DNA of 64,000 bases, taken from positions 305,543 through 369,542 of the forward strand of contig CAXXMH010000007.1 of NCBI GenBank assembly GCA_963664665.2. The letters are read 5' to 3'. The notes under the pieces are model-generated. The model was not told the origin of the DNA, made no database searches, and saw nothing but the letters and a program-made list of their open reading frames with translations. Shown piece after piece: positions 51,874 to 61,113 of the stretch. The stretch is from Bin55 sp963664665. Its GTDB lineage: Bacteria; Pseudomonadota; Gammaproteobacteria; Pseudomonadales; Azotimanducaceae. A program made the position numbers and the translations under genes. How positions within the stretch are numbered: the first letter of the stretch is position 1; each line of letters opens with the position of its first letter.

Positions 51874-53021
51874 TGACCGCCTACCTACTAGGTGCAAAAC
51901 GTACACCGATTGGCAGCTTTCAAGGTGCTTTGAGTGATATAAGCGCCACTGATCTAGGCGCGCACGCGATCCAGGCGAGTCTATACCATGCTGGAATAGC
52001 AGCTGATCAGGTCGATGAAGTGCTAATGGGTTGCGTCGTGAGTGCGGGTTTGCGACAAGCTCCCGCTCGACAGGCGATGCGAAAAGCTGGTATCGACGAT
52101 TCGACTCCTGCAACTACCATCAATAAAGTCTGTGGCTCAGGTATGAAAGCCACCATGCTTGCGGCGGATCAGATCCATCTCGGCCATGCAAACTACGCGA
52201 TCGCGGGTGGCATGGAAAGCATGACAAACGCACCGTTCATCGTTCAAGGTGCACGCAAAGGCTTGCGTATGGGTCATGGCGAACTTTCAGATACCATGTT
52301 TTGCGACGGACTCGAAGACGCCGAAACCGGAAATTCAATGGGTAGTTTTGCTCAAGAAACAGCCGATCAACATCAGCTCGGTCGTGAAGCCATGGACGAG
52401 TATGCGATCAGTTCTGTGAAACGTGCGCTTAGTGCGATGGACAGTGGTGATCTGAAAGCTGAAATCGAACCACTTAGCGATGTGTTTGAGGACGAACAAC
52501 CACGACGTTCGAAAATCGATCGCATCCCGACGTTACGACCCGCATTTGCCAAAAATGGGACGATCACCGCCGCGAATGCCTCGTCTATCAGTGACGGTGC
52601 GTCGGCACTTGTGCTTGCGAGTGAACAAGGTGTTCGTGATGCGAGCGGCGAACCACTTGCTCGCATCGTAGCTCACGCCACGAACGCGATTCATCCATCC
52701 AAATTCACACTTGCACCGGTAGGTGCGATCCAACAGGTGCTTGACAAAGCGGGATGGCATCAAGACGACGTCGACTTATTCGAAATCAATGAAGCACTTG
52801 CGATGATCACGATGCTCGCAATTTCCGAGCTCGGTCTGGATCGAGACAAGGTCAATATTTATGGCGGCGCGTGTGCCCAAGGTCACCCTATCGGTTCTAC
52901 GGGCAGCCGACTTTTGGTCACGCTTGCACACGCACTACAAGCGACTAATCGACGAAAAGGCGTTGCAGCCCTTTGTATTGGCGGTGGTGAAGCGACCGCG
53001 ATCGCAATTGAACGAGTCTAG
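51873..53021 (+). CDS. Thiolase (acetyl-CoA acetyltransferase family)
   Basis: A 382-residue thiolase. The acyl-accepting Cys is in INKVCGSGMKA (about 87), with GGMESMTNAPF following. Catalytic His and Cys regions read NEALA (usually NEAFA), GGACAQGHPIGSTGSR and CIGGGEATA. Catalytic residues are kept but several flanking positions are unusual. It condenses or cleaves beta-ketoacyl-CoA. It is coupled to moaB by a one-base overlap and followed by a ketosynthase gene 34 bases on. Confidence 0.92.
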   Translation: MTAYLLGAKRTPIGSFQGALSDISATDLGAHAIQASLYHAGIAADQVDEVLMGCVVSAGLRQAPARQAMRKAGIDDSTPATTINKVCGSGMKATMLAADQIHLGHANYAIAGGMESMTNAPFIVQGARKGLRMGHGELSDTMFCDGLEDAETGNSMGSFAQETADQHQLGREAMDEYAISSVKRALSAMDSGDLKAEIEPLSDVFEDEQPRRSKIDRIPTLRPAFAKNGTITAANASSISDGASALVLASEQGVRDASGEPLARIVAHATNAIHPSKFTLAPVGAIQQVLDKAGWHQDDVDLFEINEALAMITMLAISELGLDRDKVNIYGGACAQGHPIGSTGSRLLVTLAHALQATNRRKGVAALCIGGGEATAIAIERV

Positions 53022-53055
53022 CTGCGAGGCGATTACCTAACCACAGGTTACTGTG

Positions 53056-54903
53056 ATGGTTCCTCTACCTGTCATTGTTGGTTTCGGCGGCATTAATCCT
53101 GCTGGACGCGTTTCTTTCCATCACTCGTATCGACGCACCGTATTGAATGCGCTCGACGCGGAAAAACAAGCGACTACTTATCAGTCGCTCGCAGTATTAA
53201 TGGGTTTGCAGGACAAACTTCGAGCCGCGCCTGAATCCACCAAAGACTACATCGAAAACCATACGCTGATTCGTCGTATCGAACTTTGGGATCCTGATCA
53301 CATCGACGTGCATAGTCGCGCAAAACTGAAAGCAAAAGATGGTGCACCCCTTGTGATTCGGATGGCGCAGAATCAGTTGCCCACTGAGATCCCCGACTCC
53401 TGGCAGGTGAAACCCGTTGAAAACGGCGACGTTGAAGTCGCGATTCAGGACACTGCACAAGTCCTGTTGAATGACACACGCTCGTCGAGAGTGACCTCCG
53501 CAGGTCAACTACCCACGGGATTTGATCCCGCATCGTTGTATGCATCTCGAAATCATCCGCGAGGTCTACAACTGGCAATCATTGCGGCTTCGGATGCAGT
53601 TAAATCCATTGGCATTGAATGGACCGAACTGCAAAACCTCGTTCGACCGGACGAGTTTGCCGTGCACGCTGGTTGTGCCATGGGCCAACTGGATACACAC
53701 GGCGCTGGTGGCTTACTGCAAGCGCCATTTCTCGGAAAACGCCCCACCTCGAAGCAAGCAGCGTTGTGTCTCGCAGAAATGGCAGCAGATTTCACGAATG
53801 CATACGTTACAGGCTCGCTTGGAAGTACAGGCGGTTCCATCGGTGCGTGTGCCACATTTCTCTACAACGCCAAACAAGGCATCGACGAGATTAGGTATCG
53901 CGGCAAGCGCATTGCCGTCGTCGGAAGCACGGAGGCGCCCGTGACACCCGAACTGGTTGAAGCTTTCAGAACCATGGGCGCTCTAGCGGAAGATGAAGCA
54001 TTGATGGCGCTGGATGGTTCGAACGAGCCAGATAATCGGCGCGCTTGCCGGCCATTTTCGTCAAATGCGGGTTTTACGATGTCGGAAGCCGGCGTATTTC
54101 TAGTTCTTATGGATGAGGAACTCGCACTTGAGTGCGGCGCCGAGATATACGGTTCCATAGCTGACATATACGTCAACGCTGACGGATACAAGAAGTCGAT
54201 TCCTGGGCCTGGTATCGGGAACTACATCACCGTTGGCAAAGCGCTTGGTCTCGCACGTTCAATCCTGGGTGAAGAATCCGTGAGAACACGTTCATTCATT
54301 CACGCGCACGGCACAGGCACGCCCCAAAACCGCGTAACGGAATCTCATATCCTCAACGAGTTATCAAAAGCATTCAAGATTGAAAAGTGGCCAGTCGCAG
54401 CGATTAAGGCTTATTTGGGACACACGCTTGCACCCGCGTCAGGCGATCAGATCACTTCCGCATTAGGCACCTGGAAGGAAGGCTGGATCCCGGGGATTGC
54501 TTCGATCGACCATATAGCAGAAGATGTACATAGCGACAATCTAAGGATCGATCCGGCGCATTTGGAAGTCGGTCCAAGCAGCATGGACGTCGCGCTCGTT
54601 AACTCCAAGGGATTTGGCGGCAATAACGCGACCGGTGTCATCCTATCTCCTTCTAAGACAAAGGAATTGATTAAGCAGCGCCATGGGAAGGCAGCGTTTA
54701 CAAGCTACGAATCCAAACGTGATCCAATCGTCGACAAGGCGCGGTCATACGACGAAGAGGCATTACGTGAAATCCCAAAACCGATTTACCGATTCGGCGA
54801 CGGAGTCATCGAAGGAGATGAACTGGGAATTAGTGCCGACGCAATTGACGTACCGGGTTATATGAGGGATGTCGATCTAGAAGTCAAGAATCCTTACGGG
54901 TAA
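53056..54903 (+). CDS. FabY-like beta-ketoacyl-ACP synthase
   Basis: A 615-residue condensing enzyme. The N-terminus LPVIVGFGGINPAGRVSFHHSYRR resembles FabY of Pseudomonas, which starts fatty-acid synthesis by joining acetyl-CoA and malonyl-ACP. Thiolase-fold motifs: active Cys in GGSIGACATFLYNA, His in HAHGTGTPQNR and GHTLAPASG, and the glycine-rich NSKGFGGNNATGV. The C-terminal extension (about 530-615) is also FabY-like. ATG at 53056 is preferred, with GTG one codon earlier as alternative. With the upstream thiolase and divergent carboxylase it suggests a malonyl/acyl-CoA supply and initiation locus. Confidence 0.85.
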   Translation: MVPLPVIVGFGGINPAGRVSFHHSYRRTVLNALDAEKQATTYQSLAVLMGLQDKLRAAPESTKDYIENHTLIRRIELWDPDHIDVHSRAKLKAKDGAPLVIRMAQNQLPTEIPDSWQVKPVENGDVEVAIQDTAQVLLNDTRSSRVTSAGQLPTGFDPASLYASRNHPRGLQLAIIAASDAVKSIGIEWTELQNLVRPDEFAVHAGCAMGQLDTHGAGGLLQAPFLGKRPTSKQAALCLAEMAADFTNAYVTGSLGSTGGSIGACATFLYNAKQGIDEIRYRGKRIAVVGSTEAPVTPELVEAFRTMGALAEDEALMALDGSNEPDNRRACRPFSSNAGFTMSEAGVFLVLMDEELALECGAEIYGSIADIYVNADGYKKSIPGPGIGNYITVGKALGLARSILGEESVRTRSFIHAHGTGTPQNRVTESHILNELSKAFKIEKWPVAAIKAYLGHTLAPASGDQITSALGTWKEGWIPGIASIDHIAEDVHSDNLRIDPAHLEVGPSSMDVALVNSKGFGGNNATGVILSPSKTKELIKQRHGKAAFTSYESKRDPIVDKARSYDEEALREIPKPIYRFGDGVIEGDELGISADAIDVPGYMRDVDLEVKNPYG

Positions 54904-55016
54904 TAGCCGTATTTGAACTTCAGCAGACGGCTCGTTTTACAGTATTCCTTCAGTCGTTCGGTAGGCCGCGGATTCGATTAAAAGGCGTGCTAATTGCGCT
55001 CGACATTGGATCTTAA

Positions 55017-55238
55017 GTGATCGTCCTGAATCGACATACGACCCGAGCTCGCGCGAATTTACGTACGCTACGCAGGTGGGTCAATCGGTCTCTTTTAATC
55101 GTTCTTATTCTCGCCGCGATTGCACTATTTCTGTTTCCCGACCACCGGGACTCACTGATGTGGGTTGTAATTCCGATAGCAATATACACTCTCTTTCCTG
55201 CCAGAGATCGCGGTTCAGATGATGAAACAACAGAATGA
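55017..55238 (+). CDS. Small two-helix membrane protein
   Basis: A 73-residue predicted protein, GTG start, with a basic N-terminus (RHTTRARANLRTLRRWVNR), two hydrophobic helices (about 25-42 and 47-61) and an acidic tail. Not recognised. It follows the ketosynthase by 113 bases. Confidence 0.4.
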   Translation: MIVLNRHTTRARANLRTLRRWVNRSLLIVLILAAIALFLFPDHRDSLMWVVIPIAIYTLFPARDRGSDDETTE

Positions 55239-55314
55239 AATTCTTTGTATCTTCATAACACTCACAAAGTGAGACTGACCCTACTGATCGTACACAAATC
55301 GCGCATTACGCTTG

Positions 55315-55503
55315 ATGGCGCCGCCACTCAACCAAAATCGAGACACGAGAAGTGAACACGAATCGAAGCATCATGTGGCGATGCAGTGGGCGCTCGAAGG
55401 TCTTGCAGTTGTAGTCATCATTGTGACTTGGGCATTGCCTGAAGTCCGGCACACTCGTAGATTGATCTTCGGCGTAGCCGGAGGAACAATTCTCGACTAT
55501 TAG
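55315..55503 (+). CDS. Possible small single-helix membrane protein
   Basis: A 62-residue frame with one hydrophobic segment (GLAVVVIIVTWAL) after a charged N-terminus. No family and no clear ribosome site; it may be a chance frame. Confidence 0.25.
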   Translation: MAPPLNQNRDTRSEHESKHHVAMQWALEGLAVVVIIVTWALPEVRHTRRLIFGVAGGTILDY

Positions 55504-55706
55504 TTAGGTCGGTGGTTAGCGGACAAAATACTAGAAGACCCCAGTGTGTGAGACTATTGAATTCGTTAGCGTCGTTCCCGAGGTTTGCTTCGCTTTTCTA
55601 GACTCCGAGCGACACGTGAAAGGGGTCAATCGAAACTCGTGTCAATGAATCCTGAACGTTCGCTATCCTTTATCGTGTTCTAACCAAGTTTGAGGTACAC
55701 GCACTC

Positions 55707-56201
55707 GTGCAGAGTTCAGAACCGTTGAGACGAATACGTGCCTACGTAGCCGGGATCGTAGTCCTCGCATTGCTATCGATCACATGCGTAACGCAAGCTG
55801 AGACAGGCGTGGTGAGGAATGCTACGATTGAGTGGCTCAGATCTACAGACTCATCCCCAAATACTTGTGTCGTACAGCTTGATGTTGACGTCGCAACCGC
55901 CGCATCGGAGAACGTGAATTGCGACGGTTCCTCCGTTGCGATGAAGTGCGGGGGCACCACAGACGGTGTCCCTTCTCGTACTTTCGATTTAGCCATGTTT
56001 GCATTCGAGAATCGCCGCGAGATTTCTGTTCGCGTCGATGATTCTCAGAAACTCGGTGACGTCTGTTACGCGACACGAATATGGGTGACACGAAAATTGG
56101 CGGAGTGCACCGAAGACGATGACAGCGATGACGACGATTGTGACGCGTACCACGATAGTGATGACGACGACAGTGACGACGACGATCGTGACGACGATTA
56201 A
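55707..56201 (+). CDS. Secreted protein with Asp-rich C-terminal tail
   Basis: A 164-residue protein: signal peptide (about 1-31, ending near TQAET), a beta-rich domain of about 105 residues with five cysteines, then a highly acidic tail of about 30 residues made almost only of Asp and Ser (DDDSDDDD, HDSDDDDSDDDDRDDD). Such tails often bind calcium or other cations, but this is inference. The start is GTG at 55707. The domain is not recognised. Confidence 0.6.
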   Translation: MQSSEPLRRIRAYVAGIVVLALLSITCVTQAETGVVRNATIEWLRSTDSSPNTCVVQLDVDVATAASENVNCDGSSVAMKCGGTTDGVPSRTFDLAMFAFENRREISVRVDDSQKLGDVCYATRIWVTRKLAECTEDDDSDDDDCDAYHDSDDDDSDDDDRDDD

Positions 56202-56279
56202 GGGAAAAACTTAAGAATCACATCGGATCTGTCAATACGGTGATTGCGTTCAATCGAATTTTTTGCGACATTAGATTCG

Positions 56280-57458
56280 TTATTCCCGACCGAGAAAATT
56301 GGTGACAATTCCACCCAGTCGCCGCAATTCCGTCTCCGACATACGAGGGGAGAAAGGTAGCATCACACCGTTCTCAACTGTATTCGCACCATCGACAGTG
56401 CTTCCTTTGATAGTCACCAATCGCCCCGATATCGCGTCAAAACCTTCGTCACGAAGAAGATCTTTGAGAGTCTCTGGAGTTTCAGTAAGGATAGGAACCA
56501 TCCAGAACACATTCGGTTGTTGACCACGAAGGACCAAAGGTACTGATTCCCCAATTGCATTAAAGAGTACCGAACCTTTCTCAATCCGCGTCTGAAAGGA
56601 CGGCTCAGAGTTGGCGATTTGCCGACGAATGACTTGCTTAAGCGCAGTACACGGTTGAGTGCGCAACCATCTCTCAAATGATGCACTGGTCGCAGATTTA
56701 GTCGCAGCGTGAATGACGGTTTCATGGTTCACGCTAAGCGACCGAAGTAATCGAACGAACAAACCGTAGACGAAGCGTTGAGTTGCGATTGTCATCGTGG
56801 CAAATCTAACGACGCGAGCAGCGTATCGCCAGGTTGGCTGGACGGGATAGGATTGCAGCTCACGATCCATCGCTTCCCGCAGATTCGAGTCTCGCACGAA
56901 CGCAACTGCGCCTTGTAATGCAGTAGCCGTTTTCATTGGTCCGAAGGAGAACAATGACAGAGTTGCTCCTTCCGATCCAGACCAGTCGGGTCCCGCGAAG
57001 GCTTGTGCACAATCCTCAACGACGTCCAACTCGAGACTTTTGGCGAGCTCTATGACTGGACTTAAGTCAAGTCGATGTCCGAACAGGTGCGGTACGACAA
57101 TGAAACGGGTGTTCTCGTTGATGCTTGCTCGCAGCTGCGAGATATCCAATTTGGTCGTAATCGGGTCGATATCTGAGCCTATGACGCGTAGGCCATTGGA
57201 TTCTGCAATTCGAAACATGTCGGGCACGTTCAAGCCAACAAAAACGCACTCGTCGCCTCTACTCCACCTTCGTGATCTCAAATACAGATCAAAGGCGGCA
57301 CGAACTGAAATACAGAAGAGCGATCGATTAGACTCGCTTCGGAATCCAGCTTCAGTAATTGGTGTGTGGTCCCTCTTCACGCACACTCGCAGTGCGAATA
57401 ACACATCCATCCATGAAACGTCGATGTCTTTGCACGGCCACATTCGTAGTCTCTTCAC
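56280..57458 (-). CDS. DegT/DnrJ/EryC1/StrS-type PLP aminotransferase family protein
   Basis: A 392-residue fold-type I PLP enzyme. The aspartate that contacts the PLP ring is in LDVVEDCAQAFAG, and the likely PLP Lys in LFSFGPMKTATALQG. VPHLFGHRLDLSPVIELAK is also typical of the DegT group, which makes amino sugars for surface polysaccharides. No sugar biosynthesis neighbours are present. The start is GTG at 57458; a second copy of the 5' end at 58788-58972 has ATG at the equivalent place, supporting it. Confidence 0.75.
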   Translation of the reverse strand: MKRLRMWPCKDIDVSWMDVLFALRVCVKRDHTPITEAGFRSESNRSLFCISVRAAFDLYLRSRRWSRGDECVFVGLNVPDMFRIAESNGLRVIGSDIDPITTKLDISQLRASINENTRFIVVPHLFGHRLDLSPVIELAKSLELDVVEDCAQAFAGPDWSGSEGATLSLFSFGPMKTATALQGAVAFVRDSNLREAMDRELQSYPVQPTWRYAARVVRFATMTIATQRFVYGLFVRLLRSLSVNHETVIHAATKSATSASFERWLRTQPCTALKQVIRRQIANSEPSFQTRIEKGSVLFNAIGESVPLVLRGQQPNVFWMVPILTETPETLKDLLRDEGFDAISGRLVTIKGSTVDGANTVENGVMLPFSPRMSETELRRLGGIVTNFLGRE

Positions 57459-57767
57459 GTTTAGTTCAAGGTGCGTAGCCGACGCGCTCGCGTGTTAACG
57501 TTCATCCCGAGATAGAACTCGAACATGAGACTTCAATCGGCGGCGATTTCCTAATATGCATGGAGTTAATCAGTCGTGGAATAGCATCTGACGTCATCTC
57601 AAACTAAACAACCTGCCTATTCATCGAACATGCTACTTGAAGGTTTGTGAACCTTATAGTTCGAATGAGCATATCCACGAGCTGTGGGTCGAAGGAAAAA
57701 CAACATCCCGCGCGAAGTCGTCCAAACAGAACGGTAATCCAAGCCCCGCTAATCTATAGTTCTCTAA
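57459..57767. other. Divergent intergenic region
   Basis: About 309 AT-rich bases between the aminotransferase and the small ORF at 57768. No gene or clear regulatory signal was identified. Confidence 0.35.
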
Positions 57768-58019
57768 ATGAATGAAGTAGACAGAGAAGCCATCGCGCAG
57801 TTCGAGCGCGTCGGACGCTCGATTGCAGCGTCTCGTGTGATTGACCCGCCCTTTCCTCGTTCGTTCGAGGACGTTATCAAGTGCATGTTACGTATTGATC
57901 CAAGATGCATGATGGGAGGTAATAACCCGATAGGCGGCGATCTACCCTCCCACCGAGCGCAATTTGAATTCTTTGAAGCGTGGAAGGTGAAGCGGCAACG
58001 AGACGAACATGGCGTATGA
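57768..58019 (+). CDS. Small protein upstream of a nucleotidyltransferase
   Basis: An 83-residue acidic/basic mixed protein without signal peptide. It overlaps the next gene by 11 bases, so the two are coupled. Similar small genes occur before nucleotidyltransferase genes in toxin-antitoxin-like pairs, but I do not recognise the family. Confidence 0.55.
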   Translation: MNEVDREAIAQFERVGRSIAASRVIDPPFPRSFEDVIKCMLRIDPRCMMGGNNPIGGDLPSHRAQFEFFEAWKVKRQRDEHGV

Positions 58020-58602
58020 CGATTTCAAAATCGCACTATGCAATTTGTCAGAGATACTTGGCGCTGAGGAAATCGAATGGGCGATTACCGATGCGGTAGC
58101 TGCTAATCAATATCGCGATGAAGTTCGCGCCACGACGGACCTTGACGTAATTCTTGCCTTAGCAGGTGAATCTATTGACATTGTGGGGGATGCGTTACAA
58201 AAACGCGGTTGGAGTTCGACGGATGTTGTGGCTGATTGGCTATTGCGGGCCGAACATCCACGCGCTGGGCGACTGGACATACTGGCGACCACAACGGAAT
58301 ACGAAGTAGGCGCAATCGCTAGATCAAATCAAGTTGCCTTTGATTTTGACAACGATCACACATTCAACGTCCTCGCAATCGAGGACGTGTTGATCCTCAA
58401 ACTTGTGGCTGATCGGTATAGCGACAATGCGGACGTTGAGTCCATCCTGGCAACGTACCCTAAATTGGATTGGGATTACATGTGTAAGTGGATTGAGACA
58501 TTCGAGCTAGAGGAACGACTACGGCGTATCGAAGACGGAGCTTTGACGGCTGGCATCCTCAATCGAAAGATCATCCCCAGGTTAGATCGCCGCAATACGT
58601 AA
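58009..58602 (+). CDS. Nucleotidyltransferase-like protein
   Basis: A 197-residue protein with a nucleotidyltransferase-like pattern: WAITDAVAANQYRDEVRATTDLDVILA, where TTDLDV gives the DxD metal site, and LDILATTTEYE as a probable third acidic strand. The segment NVLAIEDVLILKLVADRYSDNADVESIL is typical of AbiEii/DUF6036-type proteins, in which an IEDlI..K....R..D..DI motif follows. It may be a toxin or a nucleotidyltransferase of other role, coupled to the small upstream gene. Confidence 0.65.
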   Translation: MAYDDFKIALCNLSEILGAEEIEWAITDAVAANQYRDEVRATTDLDVILALAGESIDIVGDALQKRGWSSTDVVADWLLRAEHPRAGRLDILATTTEYEVGAIARSNQVAFDFDNDHTFNVLAIEDVLILKLVADRYSDNADVESILATYPKLDWDYMCKWIETFELEERLRRIEDGALTAGILNRKIIPRLDRRNT

Positions 58603-59167
58603 ATTGGGCATTAAATGCTTGCCCGTGATCAACACGAATTTGCATCGGGCACGGCACCGAATCGCTTAGTAGTAATCGGGTTGATAACCGAGCCGACAAC
58701 TAGAAGACAGTAGGACTCCGCAATCCAGAACTATCGGGTATGTTCACGCTGACAAAACATACTCCTCTCCCTTCTGCCTACTCCGAGATCGAAAGTACAA
58801 ATCAAAGGCGGCACGAACCGAAATACAGAAGAGCGATCGATTCGACTCACTTCGGAATCCGGCTTCTGTAATAGATGTGTGGTTCCTCTTCAAGCACATT
58901 CGCAGTGCAAAAAAACACATCCATCCATGTAACGTCGATGTATGTGCACGGGAGCATGCGAAGTCTCTTCATGCTAATTCCCCAGCACGCACCGCTGCCG
59001 CACACGCGTGTTGGAGTTCGACCCAGAATTTACACGGTCAAGTACTGCTTGTCGTCGGCGCCATCCGCGCTTCGTACCGTGTTTACTGCATTTCGTCTGC
59101 TTCACGGCGAAACTCACAGTTTTAAAACCATAATCGCAACCGAGAAACTCAATCGGAGACACGAATC
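58603..59167. other. Intergenic region holding the aminotransferase fragment
   Basis: Of these 565 bases, only the duplicated aminotransferase fragment is recognisable. The bases after 58972 should hold the promoter of the DUF2141/carotenoid oxygenase operon, but no clear hexamers were seen. Confidence 0.4.
58788..58972 (-). pseudogene. Frameshifted duplicate of the aminotransferase 5' end
   Basis: About 185 bases match the first part of the gene at 56280-57458 (region 57276-57458), with roughly 20 differences by eye. Reading begins MKRLRMLPC and keeps the order of residues, but one extra base in a T-run (TTTTTTT near 58906-58912) shifts the frame after about 20 codons. The copy ends abruptly and carries no catalytic part. 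Confidence 0.8.
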
Positions 59168-59578
59168 GTGAAAACCATTGCATGCATCCTAGTGCTGCTT
59201 GTCGCATCGAGCACACTAGCCGCTGAACTCACCATCAAAATTAAGAATGTCAATAACGACTCAGGCACAATCTATATCGCCGTTTGGAACAACGAAGAGA
59301 ACTGGCCAAACGGCGAGCCACTCCATGCTCTCACTGCATCGCCTGAACTGGACGTGACAACCGTAAGCATCGAAATTCCAGAAGGCACATATGCGATAAG
59401 CGTATATCACGACCTCAACGACAACGATGAAATGGACAACAATGCGATCGGCATGCCGAAGGAACCTTGGGGTGTATCGAATGACGCGCCCGCACGATTC
59501 GGGCCGCCGAAGTGGAAAAGAATGACGTTCGAGGTTAGGTCTGAACCCTTCACTGCTGAACTTAGCTTGAAAGACTAA
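59168..59578 (+). CDS. DUF2141 secreted protein
   Basis: A 136-residue protein with a signal peptide (about 1-18, ending TLAA) and a DUF2141 domain. Its hallmark is YAISVYHDLNDNDEMDNNAIG followed by MPKEPWGVSNDAPARFGPP. The function of the family is unknown; members are periplasmic or secreted. Its stop overlaps the carotenoid oxygenase ATG by one base (TAATG), so it is the first gene of a four-gene operon. Confidence 0.85.
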   Translation: MKTIACILVLLVASSTLAAELTIKIKNVNNDSGTIYIAVWNNEENWPNGEPLHALTASPELDVTTVSIEIPEGTYAISVYHDLNDNDEMDNNAIGMPKEPWGVSNDAPARFGPPKWKRMTFEVRSEPFTAELSLKD

Positions 59579-61113
59579 TGCTTAACCGCAGAGCACTCGT
59601 TATCGGTGCCTCTAGTTCACTAGGTGCTCTGATGTTACCGGTCCAAGCCGCTCCCAGCGATTCGACGTACGAGAGCTTCCACAAGAACCTACCGTATCAG
59701 CCCTGGCTGCGTCTCTACGCTGGAATCCAACAAGAAGACACCAAGACTTACTCCTGCCAAGTTGACGGGAATTGGCCGCGAGATTTAGTCGGGGTTTTGT
59801 ACCGGAATGGACCCGGCCGTATGGAACTAGGGGGACGACGTTATCAACACTGGTTTGACGGCGATGGTCTAGTTCAAAAGTGGACGATTAGCCCTACAGG
59901 GGAGGTAACTCATCGCTCGAGGTTGGTGCACACTCATAAGTTCCTTCATGACGAAGCTAGTAACGAGTTATCTCTCGTGGGTTTTGGAACCGTGAGCGAT
60001 GACCCATTGAGTGCATCAGGACCGGACGCATTTAACGTCGGCAACATCAGCGTCCTTCCAAGAGACAATGAATTGTTGGCGCTGTGGGAAGGCGGATCTG
60101 CTTGGCGGATGAATCCTGATACATTGACAACAAACGGAATACTGGAACTATCGACAGACTCTTCGGGATTGCCGTTTTCCGCGCATCCTCGCATCGAACC
60201 CAACGGTACGTTGTGGAATTTCGGCTACGTGAGTCACATGGGAGCATTGGTGATTTGGCGTCTGGACCCTGGTGTAGGAGCGCCCAAGATTTCAATCATT
60301 CGGCGATCGCCGATGACGATTCCACACGATTTCGTGGTAACTTCGAAACACCTGCTATTACCTCTACCGCCATTGCACTATGAGCCAGACAGAGCGGTCG
60401 AACAAAGCTTCATAGACGCGCACAAGTGGCATCCCGATCGAAGCCTTGACATCTTGGTGATGAGTAAAGACGATCCTAATAGCAATTTTGTCATCGAACT
60501 GCCTGCGGCTTGGTTCTTTCACTATTCCAACGCATGGGAAGACGAGGACGGTGTAATTCGGTTTGAAGGCTTCAGTTACGATGACCCAAGCCTGATGTAC
60601 GATGCCTTCAGGAACGTCATGCGAGGCAAAATGCCTGATTCCATTTCGGACCCACAACTCGTCCAACTCCGCGTCGACACCAAAAAGCGCAACGCAAGCG
60701 TTGAAGCACTACTAGATGATCAAATCGCTTGCGAATTCCCTTCTACTGATCGACGTAGGTCCAATGAACGTCATGAGTGGCTGACCATGCTCGCTCATGA
60801 TGCGGGTCCGTCATCATCGAAAGAACTAGGGCTTTTTAATAGCGTTGCGCGGGTGCACACCGTTTCCGGTGACTCAGCGCTTTACACGTACCCACACCAC
60901 GAGATACCAGAAGAGCACTTATTTATCCCAAATCAGAACGAGAGCCAGGAATCCGATGGTTGGATACTCGGAACATCGCTTGACTACGTCGACGAAAAGA
61001 CGCACTTGAACCTATTCAAGGTACGGGAAACAGCACTTGAGCTCGTTGCTCGGGCTACATTACCACGACTCATGCCGCTCGGACTCCACGGACAATTCGT
61101 GGGTACCGCATAG
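59578..61113 (+). CDS. Carotenoid cleavage oxygenase (RPE65 family)
   Basis: A 511-residue non-haem iron dioxygenase that cleaves carotenoids or related polyenes/stilbenes. The four iron-binding His are visible: AHPRIE (about 203), IPHDFVV (about 250), FFHYSNAWED (about 315) and GLHGQF (about 503). A Tat-like or lipid-free signal (MLNRRALVIGASSSLGALML) suggests export. It is coupled to the DUF2141 gene upstream and abuts the histidine kinase ATG downstream. Substrate unknown; no carotenoid synthesis gene is present here. Confidence 0.9.
   Translation: MLNRRALVIGASSSLGALMLPVQAAPSDSTYESFHKNLPYQPWLRLYAGIQQEDTKTYSCQVDGNWPRDLVGVLYRNGPGRMELGGRRYQHWFDGDGLVQKWTISPTGEVTHRSRLVHTHKFLHDEASNELSLVGFGTVSDDPLSASGPDAFNVGNISVLPRDNELLALWEGGSAWRMNPDTLTTNGILELSTDSSGLPFSAHPRIEPNGTLWNFGYVSHMGALVIWRLDPGVGAPKISIIRRSPMTIPHDFVVTSKHLLLPLPPLHYEPDRAVEQSFIDAHKWHPDRSLDILVMSKDDPNSNFVIELPAAWFFHYSNAWEDEDGVIRFEGFSYDDPSLMYDAFRNVMRGKMPDSISDPQLVQLRVDTKKRNASVEALLDDQIACEFPSTDRRRSNERHEWLTMLAHDAGPSSSKELGLFNSVARVHTVSGDSALYTYPHHEIPEEHLFIPNQNESQESDGWILGTSLDYVDEKTHLNLFKVRETALELVARATLPRLMPLGLHGQFVGTA

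Noticed and set aside
53174..53944. Frames on both strands overlapping the FabY-like gene
   Set aside because: Shadows of a gene with full ketosynthase motifs in the primary frame.
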